From positions 62,001 through 126,000 of the forward strand of contig CAJUHY010000001.1 in NCBI GenBank assembly GCA_910585895.1: a stretch of 64,000 bases of DNA, read 5' to 3'. Shown here piece by piece: positions 18,376 through 28,018 of this stretch. Both the position numbers and the translations under genes were made by a program. Source of the DNA: an uncultured Lachnospiraceae bacterium (GTDB lineage Bacteria; Bacillota; Clostridia; Lachnospirales; Lachnospiraceae). Positions within the stretch are counted from its first letter, which is position 1; each line of letters begins with the position of its first letter. The notes beneath the pieces were generated by a model. That model had not been told where the DNA came from. It did not search any database and saw only the letters and a program-made list of their open reading frames with translations.

Positions 18376-19648
18376 AAAACTCCATATACGCCTGACACTT
18401 TTATGCACCTTAGTCAGCGGTTTTATCCTGGTTTTTATGTCATTTATCTGTCTTTCTTTTCAGGAAGCAGAAGTCCGGGAGAGTTATTTTTCTGATTTTC
18501 AGGTCAATGTCAACATGCTGATTAGTTATCTGGAAACCCAATCCATCATCTCCCATAACTGGCTCTCGCAGTTCCATACAGATACCCATTTGGAGATTGA
18601 TATCCAGGATAACGGCAAAACATTGGCCTTCGGAACCCTGAAACCCTCCTCCAAAGATTCTGCCTTTGAAATGGTGCGTGAGACGGCGCGCAATGAGTAC
18701 CGCATCTACGAAGAATCTTTTACCTCACAATCCTTGCTCTCAAACCATGCGGAATTTGAGTTTGTCTATGACGGAACTCTCTACTATGCTTCCGCTATAC
18801 TGCTGCCTAAAAATAAAGGGCTTTTAAATATTGCCATCCTTCACAATTTAAACGAATTGCAGCACAAGATTTCCATGCAGCGGATTTTGTTTGCCGGAGC
18901 AAATGTTGCCGGTATCTTCTTGCTTGCTGTTTTTTTCTGGTTCTTTACCTGGCGTATGATTCTGCCCCTGATAGAAAGCCGCAGAAAACAGGCGGAATTT
19001 ATCGCCTCCGCCTCCCATGAACTGCGCTCTCCTCTGACAGTTATGCTGTCCTGCCTTTCCGCCATGAAAAATGCCTGCCCGGAGAATTCCGAGCGATTTG
19101 CAACGACCATTGCCCTGGAAGGTAAACGCATGAGCCGCCTGATTGATGATATGCTGACGCTCTCCAGTACTGACACTTCACGCCTTGACCTCCACAAAAG
19201 CGCCGTGGAACTTGATACCGTACTGCTATCCGCCTATGAGAAATTTGAATCCCTGGCAAGAGAAAAAGGCATATCCTTTCATATCACCTTGCCAGACAGC
19301 TCTGTGCCTTGCTGCCAGTGCGATAAGGAGCGTATCGAACAGGTACTGTCCATTTTAATCGACAATGCCCTCAGTTACACACCTGAGGGCGGCAAAATCT
19401 GCCTTTCCCTGCAGACTGTTTCCGACAAACTTACCCTCCGCGTTGCGGACAACGGTCCCGGCATTGCAGATACAGAAAAAGAAGCGGTATTTGACCGCTT
19501 CTATCGCTGTGATAAATCACATAAAGACAAAAACCATTTCGGACTCGGCCTGTGCATCGCCCGGGAAATTATCAATATGCACAAAGGAAAATTATGGGTG
19601 GAAGACACTCCGGGAGGGGGAGCTTCTTTTGTAATCCTGCTGCGTTAG
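18368..19648 (+). CDS. Membrane sensor histidine kinase
   Basis: A 426-residue kinase, partner of the upstream regulator. Two membrane helices (about residues 9-31 and 173-196) frame an extracellular sensor domain of about 140 residues that I cannot assign to a known ligand family. The catalytic part has H-box SASHELRSPLT, N-box IDNALSYTPEG, G1 VADNGPGIA and G2 FGLGLCIAREI. There is no obvious full HAMP between the second helix and the H-box. The ATG at 18368 lies inside the end of the regulator gene (overlap 8 bases), giving translational coupling. A longer in-frame start at 18341 would add nine residues with no support. Confidence 0.94.
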   Translation: MFKKLHIRLTLLCTLVSGFILVFMSFICLSFQEAEVRESYFSDFQVNVNMLISYLETQSIISHNWLSQFHTDTHLEIDIQDNGKTLAFGTLKPSSKDSAFEMVRETARNEYRIYEESFTSQSLLSNHAEFEFVYDGTLYYASAILLPKNKGLLNIAILHNLNELQHKISMQRILFAGANVAGIFLLAVFFWFFTWRMILPLIESRRKQAEFIASASHELRSPLTVMLSCLSAMKNACPENSERFATTIALEGKRMSRLIDDMLTLSSTDTSRLDLHKSAVELDTVLLSAYEKFESLAREKGISFHITLPDSSVPCCQCDKERIEQVLSILIDNALSYTPEGGKICLSLQTVSDKLTLRVADNGPGIADTEKEAVFDRFYRCDKSHKDKNHFGLGLCIAREIINMHKGKLWVEDTPGGGASFVILLR

Positions 19649-19687
19649 CGTCAGCAAATACCGACAAACGGTGATGGCAGCATTTCC

Positions 19688-22675
19688 TTAGATATTCCCC
19701 AATAATTCCAGCATCTCCTCCCGCGTAAATTTCACACTCTCAAATCCTTCATTACCCAAAAGCTGCTCCGCCAGCCGGCTTTTCTTCTTCTGCAGCTTGA
19801 GGATATTCTCTTCTATTGTGTCCTTGGCAATCAGCTTATACACGGTTAGCGGATTTTTCTGTCCAATCCGGTGCGCACGGTCTGTCGCCTGGTTCTGCAC
19901 CGCCACATTCCACCAGGGGTCGTAATGTATCACGATATCCGCAGCCGTCAGGTTCAGTCCCGTCCCTCCGGCTTTCAGGGAAATGCAGAAAACTGCAACA
20001 TCCCCTTGCTGAAACTCTTCCACCATCTTAACTCGCAGCTCCTTGCGGGTTGCCCCGGTAAGGCTTAAAAATGAGATGTTCGCTTGCAGAAGCTGCTCCT
20101 GTATTTTCGACAGCATCGTCGTAAACTGTGAGAATAACAAGATTTTATGCCCGCCTTCTATGGCGTTTTGAATAAATTCCATACACATCGTAAGTTTCGC
20201 CGACTCCTCGTCATAATCCTCATACACCAGCGCCGGGTCGCAGCAAAGCTGGCGAAGCCTTGTCAGCTCAGAGAGTATCTGTATCTTCTGAGTGGCAAAT
20301 TCTTTCTCGGACTGCCCCTCTAACAGCAGGCGTAAACGCTGTACATGAGCGCGGTATAATTTATCCTGTTCACCCTCCATTTTGGCAAATACTGCTTCCT
20401 CCATCTTAGCTGGCAAATCTTTGAGCACATCCTTTTTCAGCCTGCGCAGCACAAAAGGACGAATCATTTTCTGCAGACGCTCCAACTCCTCCTGTTCATG
20501 TCCTGCAACAATGGGAATCTCCAGCTCTTCGCGAAAACGGCTATAAGGAAAGAGAAAGCCTGGCATAAGGTAGTCAAAAATACTCCACAATTCACTGAGG
20601 CGGTTTTCAATCGGCGTTCCCGTCAATGCCGTCCTGAAATCGGCGTGGATTTTCTTTACCGCTTTCGCCGCTTTGGTAATGTGATTTTTGATATACTGTG
20701 CCTCATCAATAATTTGATAGCCAAAGTGACAGTCCTCATAACAGGCAAGGTCACGGCGCAGCAAATCATAAGAAGTGATGAGGATATCTCCGACACCAGA
20801 ATTTTTAATAATCTCCTCACGCTCTGTCGCCGTCCCGGTAACAGTGACTGCCGCAAGTTCCGGCGCAAACCGTTCTATCTCGCTCTTCCAGTTGTAGACA
20901 AGCGAAGCCGGACAGACTATCAATGCAAAATAGGAGGCATTTACCTGTTCCTGCCACTCAGAGAGCAGAAACGCTATCACCTGCAGCGTTTTGCCCAATC
21001 CCATATCATCCGCCAATATTCCGCCAAATCCATTGGTTCTGAGAGTTTTCAGCCACAGAAATCCCTGTTTCTGATACTCCCTAAGCACCTTCTCCAATGA
21101 TACCGGCACTTCAAAATCATTATCCTCGACCGTTTTCATGTTCCGTATCAATGCCCGGAAATCCTTATTCTTGGTGGCACGAAATCTGTTCTGGTCGTGC
21201 AGCTCCCCATCTAAGAACAGCGCGCGGTACTTCGGCAAGTGGACGCTGCCTGTCTGCCATTCTCTGGCAGAGATACCTGCCCCCTCCTGAATGCGTGAGA
21301 GCGCTGAAATCCCATTCTCCCCCAAACTAAGAAAATCACCATTTTTAAGTCGAAAAAATCTACGTTTGCGCTGATAGGCAGACAATATTTCCATCAACTC
21401 TGACAGCGGCATTTCCGGGCTGTCGAGGGTCAGTTCCAGAAGGTTCTCTTTCAGAGAAACCCCTACCGAAACCATCGGCGCTTCCCGAAGACGGATACCT
21501 CCCAACTCCTCACTGACATACAAAACGCCCAACTTCGCCAACGCTTCCATACCCTCTGTCAGGAGCAGATATAACTTCTCCTCCTCGCCGACAATTACCA
21601 TCTGTTTCTTCTGAGGGTCCGTATTTTGAAACCAACGCTCCGCCTCGCGCCTGGCTTTTAATTCCTCCAGTTCATCACGATTCTGCAATACCCTGGGCTT
21701 GTCGCAGACATTATATTTCTGCTCCCCATACACAGCAAACATTTCACAGGTTACCTTCTGTGCATCCGGAGCGTCCAGATACAGTTCATACTCCGGCTTC
21801 GGCGGCAGGTAAACATGCTCCTCAAAACGTTTCCTCTGTACCCTGTAATGACGCTCCAGCACTGGAAGCAGCTGCTTACAGAACGCCGGCAGTTCTGCCT
21901 TACCCACAAAGAACTCTTCGTATTTGAAATTGTTCAGGTGTTCCCAGAATGGCATAATCTCTGCCGCCCTTCCCATCGGCAGCTGATACACAGAACCATC
22001 TATCCACTGGTAGGCGTAATTGCGTCCATGGGTATAAAAGATTGCCTCCGTATGAATCGTTATTCCATCCTCCTGTCCCCTCACAGTCAACTCTGGCAGA
22101 TAATCTTCCTTACTTACGCGCCACATCTTCCTGGAAACAAACTCAATATCCACCGTAAATTCCCGCTCACCGACTGCCGCAAAGAAATCGTCCATATTTG
22201 CGCTGTGAATCTCCACATAACGTCCTTTATTGCCATAATATTCCCAGGTTTCCCGCACTGTCCTGCGCGTGTCCGCTTCCTGCAGAAGGAATTTGGCCAA
22301 TGGTCTGCTTTCTTCTGTAAATGTCTCCAGCGTGTGGTAAAATTCCAGTTCTTTGCCATATTTCACAAGTTCACTATGCCGCAGGGACTCTGCAAAGACC
22401 TGAGTATTTTTGAGCACATATTTCTTCTTGCCGCCGATTTTAAATTCCACATGGATTTTACCATAGGACACCTTGACATAGGGAATTAGTTCCACCGTGC
22501 CGTTGATTGCATCTTGCTGGAAAATCAGCCGCTCTTTCTCTTTGTAATCCTGAATCAGGCGGGTCACGCCGTGGCTGCTGCTGCGCTGCGGCTGAACGCC
22601 ATGGCTAGCAGAAGAGCCCTCGGTCAGGAATTTATTTTGTCGGATGTGGCTGTTGTTGGTGTATGTCTGTTTCAC
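19688..22675 (-). CDS. SNF2-family DEAD/H helicase
   Basis: A 995-residue protein of the bacterial SNF2/HepA-like group. The N-terminal ~500 residues are the SNF2-associated region, with no SWIM cysteine/histidine set that I can see. The two RecA-like lobes follow with LADDMGLGKTLQVIAFL (Walker A), DEAQYIKN (Walker B), LTGTPIENRLSELWSIFDYL, LFSQFTTMLSKIQE, and the arginine-finger region DRAHRIGQ. These proteins are DNA-dependent ATPases that remodel nucleic acid-protein complexes. The start is GTG at 22675, after GGGAGG with seven bases spacing. It lies 102 bp downstream of the HD-HSP90-like gene on the same strand and may share its transcript. Confidence 0.93.
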   Translation of the reverse strand: MKQTYTNNSHIRQNKFLTEGSSASHGVQPQRSSSHGVTRLIQDYKEKERLIFQQDAINGTVELIPYVKVSYGKIHVEFKIGGKKKYVLKNTQVFAESLRHSELVKYGKELEFYHTLETFTEESRPLAKFLLQEADTRRTVRETWEYYGNKGRYVEIHSANMDDFFAAVGEREFTVDIEFVSRKMWRVSKEDYLPELTVRGQEDGITIHTEAIFYTHGRNYAYQWIDGSVYQLPMGRAAEIMPFWEHLNNFKYEEFFVGKAELPAFCKQLLPVLERHYRVQRKRFEEHVYLPPKPEYELYLDAPDAQKVTCEMFAVYGEQKYNVCDKPRVLQNRDELEELKARREAERWFQNTDPQKKQMVIVGEEEKLYLLLTEGMEALAKLGVLYVSEELGGIRLREAPMVSVGVSLKENLLELTLDSPEMPLSELMEILSAYQRKRRFFRLKNGDFLSLGENGISALSRIQEGAGISAREWQTGSVHLPKYRALFLDGELHDQNRFRATKNKDFRALIRNMKTVEDNDFEVPVSLEKVLREYQKQGFLWLKTLRTNGFGGILADDMGLGKTLQVIAFLLSEWQEQVNASYFALIVCPASLVYNWKSEIERFAPELAAVTVTGTATEREEIIKNSGVGDILITSYDLLRRDLACYEDCHFGYQIIDEAQYIKNHITKAAKAVKKIHADFRTALTGTPIENRLSELWSIFDYLMPGFLFPYSRFREELEIPIVAGHEQEELERLQKMIRPFVLRRLKKDVLKDLPAKMEEAVFAKMEGEQDKLYRAHVQRLRLLLEGQSEKEFATQKIQILSELTRLRQLCCDPALVYEDYDEESAKLTMCMEFIQNAIEGGHKILLFSQFTTMLSKIQEQLLQANISFLSLTGATRKELRVKMVEEFQQGDVAVFCISLKAGGTGLNLTAADIVIHYDPWWNVAVQNQATDRAHRIGQKNPLTVYKLIAKDTIEENILKLQKKKSRLAEQLLGNEGFESVKFTREEMLELLGNI

Positions 22676-22777
22676 TTCTTAACCTCCCAATGTTCCAATT
22701 ACTTCATAGAGTTTATATTGTCACAATTCCCTGCAGCTTTTGTATTCCTGACGTTCCCTTATCGGACAGCGCTTGTC

Positions 22778-25700
22778 CTATTCAAGATTATTATATTGCG
22801 CCCACGCTTTCAGCATGTCCTTTGTAATTACAACATCCCCATAGTCTGGAGCCCATATTCTGTAATCGTCCGCCAATGCCTCCTCATACTCTTGCCAATC
22901 GACCTCCAGATAATAGCAGCCAAGCCTTTTTTGAGCCATACTTTTCTGCCCCTCTTTGATATCTCTTATTCTATCCTTATCCGTAACAAAAAATATTAAT
23001 GCTTTCACAAAATTGGCAAGCGGACCCAATTCTTCCTCATATATCTCTGGCAGCAGACGATTTACCAGCGGATGATTCCTGTTTACCGTTCTATAACCTG
23101 TTATAATTGAAAGATATCTGTCCATATTGGCTGCATAATTCATGACACGAATTCCTATAATACTATCACTAATAAGGCAAACTTCCTGTACATTACGAAT
23201 CTCATATGGTTTTTTTACATATAGATATGTTCTGCCATTTTCAACCACCAGACAGGACACACTTTTAACGGCAGCGATTATGCTTTCTATCAAAGATATA
23301 CCACGGCTTGAAATTTCATAATAAGAAATTTCCTCATCACCCCTAACCTCCTGCGTATCGCTAAGCCATAATCTTCCATCGACAATCGCAAATCTGTCAA
23401 TGTCACTTAACTTCCGCCAATGCATGTTTCCCGCTTCCAGTATGGGAACAAATAATTTCTGAAATATCACGTCTTCCGGCAAATACTCAAAGCCAAAGCC
23501 ATAAACGGTTGCCAATATCATGCCGGTGATAATTTCTTCTTGACTCCCTAAATCAGCAAAGACCAGCTCCCACAATCGCCCCCATGCACGTTGTAACTCA
23601 CTCTCCACCAATCTCCAGCTTGGATGCATATTGTAAGAATTTTCTTTCGGTCCTCTAGCCGGCGTCAATCTCGGCTTCAAATCACCTCGGATATCTGCCA
23701 CATAAGAGACATTGCCTAACGAAAATACATTCGATTTCATTCCTATACCCCTAAAATCAAATTTATTTCTATCCCGCCCCGGCAGACCACAGACGAGTAT
23801 TCCATCACAGCATATACTAGAGTAATCATAAAAATCAACATCAATTTCTTTATTTCCATATTGAAAAACAAAAATATCATATTCAGCAGATTTCGTTAAT
23901 TCTGCCGCATCATTTTTTAAAGTTATTTTTCCAGTTTTATCCTTCAAAAAGGAAACCCGCATTTTTCCATGTAAATTATGATTGATTCGATTCATATCAT
24001 ATTCATATATGAGGATACTGTTTTCCAGTTTGGGAATTTCCAATACTGTCTTATTTACCAACGTATGGGGCAATATCGTACACTCCCCCTGTATCTCTTC
24101 GATTTCACACCTTGCTTCAATCGGGAATTCGCATTCCAGGGCATAACCATCCAGAACATCCAGCAGCCGTATCTTATCTACCCATTCATCGAAGTATCCA
24201 GGCTTTTCCTTCCCTATAATCCGCACCGTCGTGCCAATGGGCTGGCTTTCCTCCCCTTCCCTTATCAGCAATATTCCGCTTATGCCGTTCATCTCTATGA
24301 TAAGCGGCGTTCCATGCGCTTTTCCATCGCCATAATCTCTGCGCGTATGGATATGTATCTCATCGCCTATCATAAAGCAGGACATAAAACCGATGCCAAA
24401 TTGCGAGCACGGATTAAAGTCGATGCCTTTCTTCCTCAGTTCCAGGCGCAGTTGTTCAAACTCTGGTGATTTATAATAACTTCTGCCCGCCTTTGTCAGA
24501 TAGGAACTGACAATCCTTTCATCCATACCGATTCCGTTGTCCTGGCATTCTAAATTGATTCTTCCATACTCATCCAGATATTGCCTGAATGTAACTTTCC
24601 CGGCTTCCCAGCCAATGCCAACGCTCTGAAACAGACTCTTTCTATGTCTCAACGCATCCAGGGAATTCTGCAGCAATTCCCGGATACACAAAGATTTGTT
24701 CCCATACAATTCATCCATCATCAATAATTTAACAATCTCGTCCCTTGATATTGAAATCTCTAAGTCGTGGTAGAGATATGCATTGTTTTTCGCCCTTATC
24801 CCATCTCTGTTGACCCTGACAGGGATATTCAATTGATAGGCCCTTAATCTCTCCGGGAAATTCCTCACCAGTTCATGGCACTGAACTAATTCATCCTCTA
24901 TATCATCCATAAACCTGTAAATAGTCCGCTGATATGCCGGATGGGTACAGTGTGCCGTAAAACGGATAATGGAATCCGATATCTCCCAACCTACAACCGA
25001 GCGGTGCTTCTCCCACTCTTGGATGCTGATACTGTTTGTAAAACTTATCGTTCTATACAATTCATCGGGCGTCCGCTCCTTATCAAAATCCAGAATATCC
25101 GCCAGCCTTAAGATTACGCACAGATACTGCACATTGATATTATACGACAGATACCTTTCGTCTACCGGATACTTTTTATAATCAGAAATCTCCGCCATCG
25201 GCAATGTATGCGACTCCGCTATTTCAGCAAGCAAATAAGAAAAACCAACTTCTTCGATTTCCCACAAATCGTTATTCAAAGCTTCCTGTTCGATGATTTG
25301 GCGTGACAAATTCCCATGGTTGATTCTGATATATTCTGTCAGAATGGAAGCATCGAGCATGTAGATGACATTTGCGCACCGTTCGACAACATCACTGTTT
25401 TTACTCCTGCGCATTTGCTGCAAGGTTTCTTGATATGACGAATGATTCACTTTCCAATTTTCACGAAACGTAAGAAACTCCTGGTTACTGTTAAGGTTTT
25501 CGATATCGGAGTCCTCTAACACCATACCTATATCGTGGTAATATGCCGCAAGAATCAGCAGCATAATTTCCATTGGATTTAATGCGTTTATGCCAGCTTC
25601 CCCCAAAATCATCGCCATCAGTTCCGTAACCCTCACGAGATGGACTTCATCGTGGAGTGTATACTCCTTATGCAGAGAAACGCTCTTTTTCATTCTGTCA

Positions 25701-25825
25701 CTTGCTTTGCTGCATAATTTCTCCAGAATACCAAGTATCTTCTCTGCCATGGCAGCATCCGTACCTTCATAGCCGGTTCTTAACTTTTTATACAATCGTG
25801 TATCTGTTAATTGCTTAACCACCAC
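22778..25825 (-). CDS. HD-domain plus HSP90-like (GHKL) ATPase protein
   Basis: A 1015-residue cytoplasmic protein with two recognisable parts. The N-terminal ~280 residues carry an HD-type metal site (HDEVHLVRVTELM, YYHDIGM, later ADILDFDKERTP), suggesting nucleotide or phosphoester hydrolysis. Then a GHKL ATPase of HSP90 style follows: RELLQNSLDALRHRK (N-box), DNGIGMDERIV (G1), SQFGIGFMSCFMIGD (G2). The C-terminal third is not recognised. This combination is known in uncharacterised bacterial ATP-binding proteins and is often seen near stress or defence genes. An ATG at 25840 encodes the AGGAGG itself. The GTG at 25825, six bases after AGGAGG, is the better start. The promoter carries a LexA-like box. 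Confidence 0.8.
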   Translation of the reverse strand: MVVKQLTDTRLYKKLRTGYEGTDAAMAEKILGILEKLCSKASDRMKKSVSLHKEYTLHDEVHLVRVTELMAMILGEAGINALNPMEIMLLILAAYYHDIGMVLEDSDIENLNSNQEFLTFRENWKVNHSSYQETLQQMRRSKNSDVVERCANVIYMLDASILTEYIRINHGNLSRQIIEQEALNNDLWEIEEVGFSYLLAEIAESHTLPMAEISDYKKYPVDERYLSYNINVQYLCVILRLADILDFDKERTPDELYRTISFTNSISIQEWEKHRSVVGWEISDSIIRFTAHCTHPAYQRTIYRFMDDIEDELVQCHELVRNFPERLRAYQLNIPVRVNRDGIRAKNNAYLYHDLEISISRDEIVKLLMMDELYGNKSLCIRELLQNSLDALRHRKSLFQSVGIGWEAGKVTFRQYLDEYGRINLECQDNGIGMDERIVSSYLTKAGRSYYKSPEFEQLRLELRKKGIDFNPCSQFGIGFMSCFMIGDEIHIHTRRDYGDGKAHGTPLIIEMNGISGILLIREGEESQPIGTTVRIIGKEKPGYFDEWVDKIRLLDVLDGYALECEFPIEARCEIEEIQGECTILPHTLVNKTVLEIPKLENSILIYEYDMNRINHNLHGKMRVSFLKDKTGKITLKNDAAELTKSAEYDIFVFQYGNKEIDVDFYDYSSICCDGILVCGLPGRDRNKFDFRGIGMKSNVFSLGNVSYVADIRGDLKPRLTPARGPKENSYNMHPSWRLVESELQRAWGRLWELVFADLGSQEEIITGMILATVYGFGFEYLPEDVIFQKLFVPILEAGNMHWRKLSDIDRFAIVDGRLWLSDTQEVRGDEEISYYEISSRGISLIESIIAAVKSVSCLVVENGRTYLYVKKPYEIRNVQEVCLISDSIIGIRVMNYAANMDRYLSIITGYRTVNRNHPLVNRLLPEIYEEELGPLANFVKALIFFVTDKDRIRDIKEGQKSMAQKRLGCYYLEVDWQEYEEALADDYRIWAPDYGDVVITKDMLKAWAQYNNLE

Positions 25826-25867
25826 CGAACTCCTCCTCATCTATACGCAATAAGACATTCCATTAAT

Positions 25868-25896
25868 ATATTAGAACCCACGTTCTCATTTGTCAA
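25868..25896 (-). promoter_or_regulatory. Consensus promoter with LexA-like (SOS) box in the spacer
   Basis: Minus-strand TTGACA (25891-25896) and TAATAT (25868-25873) are 17 bases apart. The spacer holds GAACCCACGTTC (25874-25885), which fits the Gram-positive LexA core GAAC-N4-GTTC, and the outer bases extend the palindrome to 14. A weaker plus-strand promoter (TTGTCA 25890-25895, TACAAA 25913-25918) for the divergent gene overlaps it. Confidence 0.72.
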
Positions 25897-26006
25897 TCGC
25901 TATTTCCCTGTATACAAATCCCCGCAAATGGGATAAAATAAATATGCTGGAAAAAATGCAAATGTAACTATTTAAAGAATAATATTAAAAATTAAGGACA
26001 AAAACC

Positions 26007-26972
26007 ATGCCCGGATTTACGACACATTACCTTTTTGGGGTGAATACCTACAAACAACTTGACAACGATTCTTTCAGACAGGCTATCCATGACAACCACA
26101 CTGCCTACAGCCTGGGGCTGCAGGGGCCGGATGTCTTCTTTTATTTCCTGCCCTCCTACGCCATACACCACAATAACATTGGCGCAGTGGCACACACCGA
26201 CAAGACTGGGGAATTCCTGAAACACCTGATAGATAGCCGCAAACTGTTCCACAGCATGAAAGAGCGCAAGATAGCCGAGTCTTATATTGCAGGATTCTTA
26301 GGGCATTACACGCTGGATACCCACTGCCACCCCTACGTTTACTGGAAGACAGATTTCACGGATAAGAACGGACGCTACCATGGGAACCATATGAGCCTGG
26401 AGACGGATATCGATACGGAATTGCTGCAGTTCTATCAGTGCCGTCTGCCATCCGCATTCCGGCAGGACAGTACAATCCAATTGACACGCCGGCAGTTCCA
26501 TGCCATCGCGTCCATGCTGCACTATGTGTACAAGAAGACATATCCGCAGCTGAACATCCATTATATCACCATCTGCGCTGCCATCCGCTCCATGCAGCTT
26601 GGGGTAAAATGGCTGCACGACCCCTCCGGCAGGAAGAAAGCTATCGGCGGTAAATTGGAAACAATGATTCTGGGCTACCCTCTGCTGACCACACTAATTG
26701 CCAGCGATACCCTGACCGTCCACACAGACCCGCTGAACCTCCTGCACCAGCCATGGGAAAACCCTTGGGACAAATCCCATATTTCAACCGAGTCTTTCTT
26801 TGACTTAATGGAGAATGCCCAGATAAAATATCTGGAAATCCTCGAGGATTTCAGCCACCTTGTGCATACGCCGATTTATACATCCGAAGAACAGAGACAA
26901 ACGAAACCCTTACTGGGCAAGCTGGGGAGCAATTCATACCACAGCGGGCTGGACTGCACGATTCCCAGTTAA
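26007..26972 (+). CDS. Zinc-dependent phospholipase C-like protein
   Basis: A 321-residue protein starting MPGFTTHYLFGVNTYK, the typical opening of the bacterial Zn_dep_PLPC-like family. Putative metal ligands are histidines at the N-terminus (THYLFG), IHHNNIGAVAHTDKTGEF, and the GHYTLDTHCHPYVYW motif around residue 115. No signal peptide is seen, so it is likely cytoplasmic, unlike secreted clostridial alpha-toxins; the family's exact substrate in commensals is unknown. Ribosome binding site AAGGAC precedes the ATG. Divergent from the HD-HSP90-like gene. Confidence 0.8.
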   Translation: MPGFTTHYLFGVNTYKQLDNDSFRQAIHDNHTAYSLGLQGPDVFFYFLPSYAIHHNNIGAVAHTDKTGEFLKHLIDSRKLFHSMKERKIAESYIAGFLGHYTLDTHCHPYVYWKTDFTDKNGRYHGNHMSLETDIDTELLQFYQCRLPSAFRQDSTIQLTRRQFHAIASMLHYVYKKTYPQLNIHYITICAAIRSMQLGVKWLHDPSGRKKAIGGKLETMILGYPLLTTLIASDTLTVHTDPLNLLHQPWENPWDKSHISTESFFDLMENAQIKYLEILEDFSHLVHTPIYTSEEQRQTKPLLGKLGSNSYHSGLDCTIPS

Positions 26973-27189
26973 AAATCTATTGATTTTTGTACGCAAAAGT
27001 GATATATTAACAGCATACTTGATTGTGGTGTTTGCACTATACATGACGGTATGAAATATTAAAATATAAATAATATCCCTCCACTGATTCAAGGTGTTCG
27101 CACTATTTGATGATTTGGCTGGGATATTTTTATTTATATTTCAGCAAATCATAAATTCGTATTAAACGTTTTAACTCTGGGTTATTTTT
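26973..27189. repeat. Non-coding stretch with direct and inverted repeats
   Basis: No gene is visible. Two direct repeats of about 20 bases (27021-27040 and 27086-27106; shared core GGTGTTYGCACTAT) are 65 bases apart. An AT-rich inverted repeat pairs 27063-27079 with 27121-27140. A competing inverted repeat pairs TGATTTGGCTG (27110-27120) with CAGCAAATCA (27142-27151). The two stems are mutually exclusive. I do not recognise an RNA family. A weak hairpin lies directly after the upstream stop codon. Confidence 0.45.
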
Positions 27190-28007
27190 TTAACAACTTG
27201 GTGTATGTGAGCTTATATAATCTTGCAGATATTTCTGTAGTTCATCTAACTGTATTTCATCTGCTTCAAGAAAAATCAGTTTTTTATATGCGCCATCCTC
27301 AATCTCTGCATCTATAATTCCCTTTACGGTCAAATTCTTAGCAGATTTCCTATAACTTATTTTCAGCAACCTTAACTGTTGATTCAAAAATGAATCTATC
27401 GTATTATGCTTTAATAAATTCTCTTTTACTCTCTCAAAAACTTCCTTATGATAGTCACTTAAATATTTGTACATCGGCAAACCACCAAAATTGTTTTATC
27501 TTACTTATATCATCCAAATTTTCAAATCCTGCGGCAACAATTCTCTCCGATACCTGCGTACTATTGGCCAAATCATATATATCTTTTCGCAACTGCCGCA
27601 ATATAACTGGATTGTATTTTGATTTTGTTGCTTTAATTTCTTTATATATTTGCAGAAAATCTACCGTTGATATTTTATTCATTCTAATACTATTTCCATT
27701 GCTAAACTGCATGGAAAACTCTGAAATATCTTCCTCTTGAGAATACTCTATAAAAATAAGCCTTTCTTTCAATTGATTTAATTTGTCTTGTGTCAGGCAG
27801 CCCGAAATTGTCTCGAATATATTTCTTATATTCCTGTCATTCAATGAGTATCCAATAAATATAACAGGATACTCCAAAAATATGGTAAGGAGTTTTGCTA
27901 TTAAATAAGACTCTTTTTCCTCAAATTCAGAATAGTCCTCCGATGTCAAAAAAAGGCTGATGTCCTGTCTGCTGTATCGTTTTCGTAATTAACTCCCTTA
28001 ACTCCAT
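27190..28007 (-). pseudogene. Decayed SIR2-like domain gene
   Basis: An original start at 28007 with GGAGG opens a frame MELRELITKTIQQTGHQPF that stops soon after. The reading then continues in another frame with LTSEDYSEFEEKESYLIAKLL and PVIFIGYSLNDRNIRNIF, the C-terminal part of the SIR2_2-type domain found in many phage-defence NADases. The catalytic NAD-binding part, about 150 residues, is missing. A second frameshift near 27478 separates the piece ending KQFWWFADVQIFK from the C-terminal 96 residues (PMYKYLSDYHKEV). The start lies 11 bases after the dehydrogenase stop, so it was the last gene of that operon. Non-functional in its present form. Confidence 0.78.
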
Positions 28008-28018
28008 ATGACACCTCC

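Noticed and set aside
1516..19648. Search for the ATP-binding subunit of the FtsX, MacB-like and sugar permeases
   Set aside because: No Walker A plus LSGGQ protein occurs in this stretch; the only ABC-type ATPase in the window is SbcC.
21815..22489. A 224-codon plus-strand frame opposite the SNF2 helicase
   Set aside because: Antisense to a well-supported helicase, no ribosome binding site, composition as expected for a shadow frame.
27021..27106. Two similar 20-base repeats as a possible CRISPR remnant
   Set aside because: Only two imperfect copies, not a CRISPR repeat I know, no further units and no cas genes.
27190..27949. Two small hypothetical genes
   Set aside because: Read together with the start at 28007 they are pieces of one SIR2-like gene broken by deletion and frameshift.
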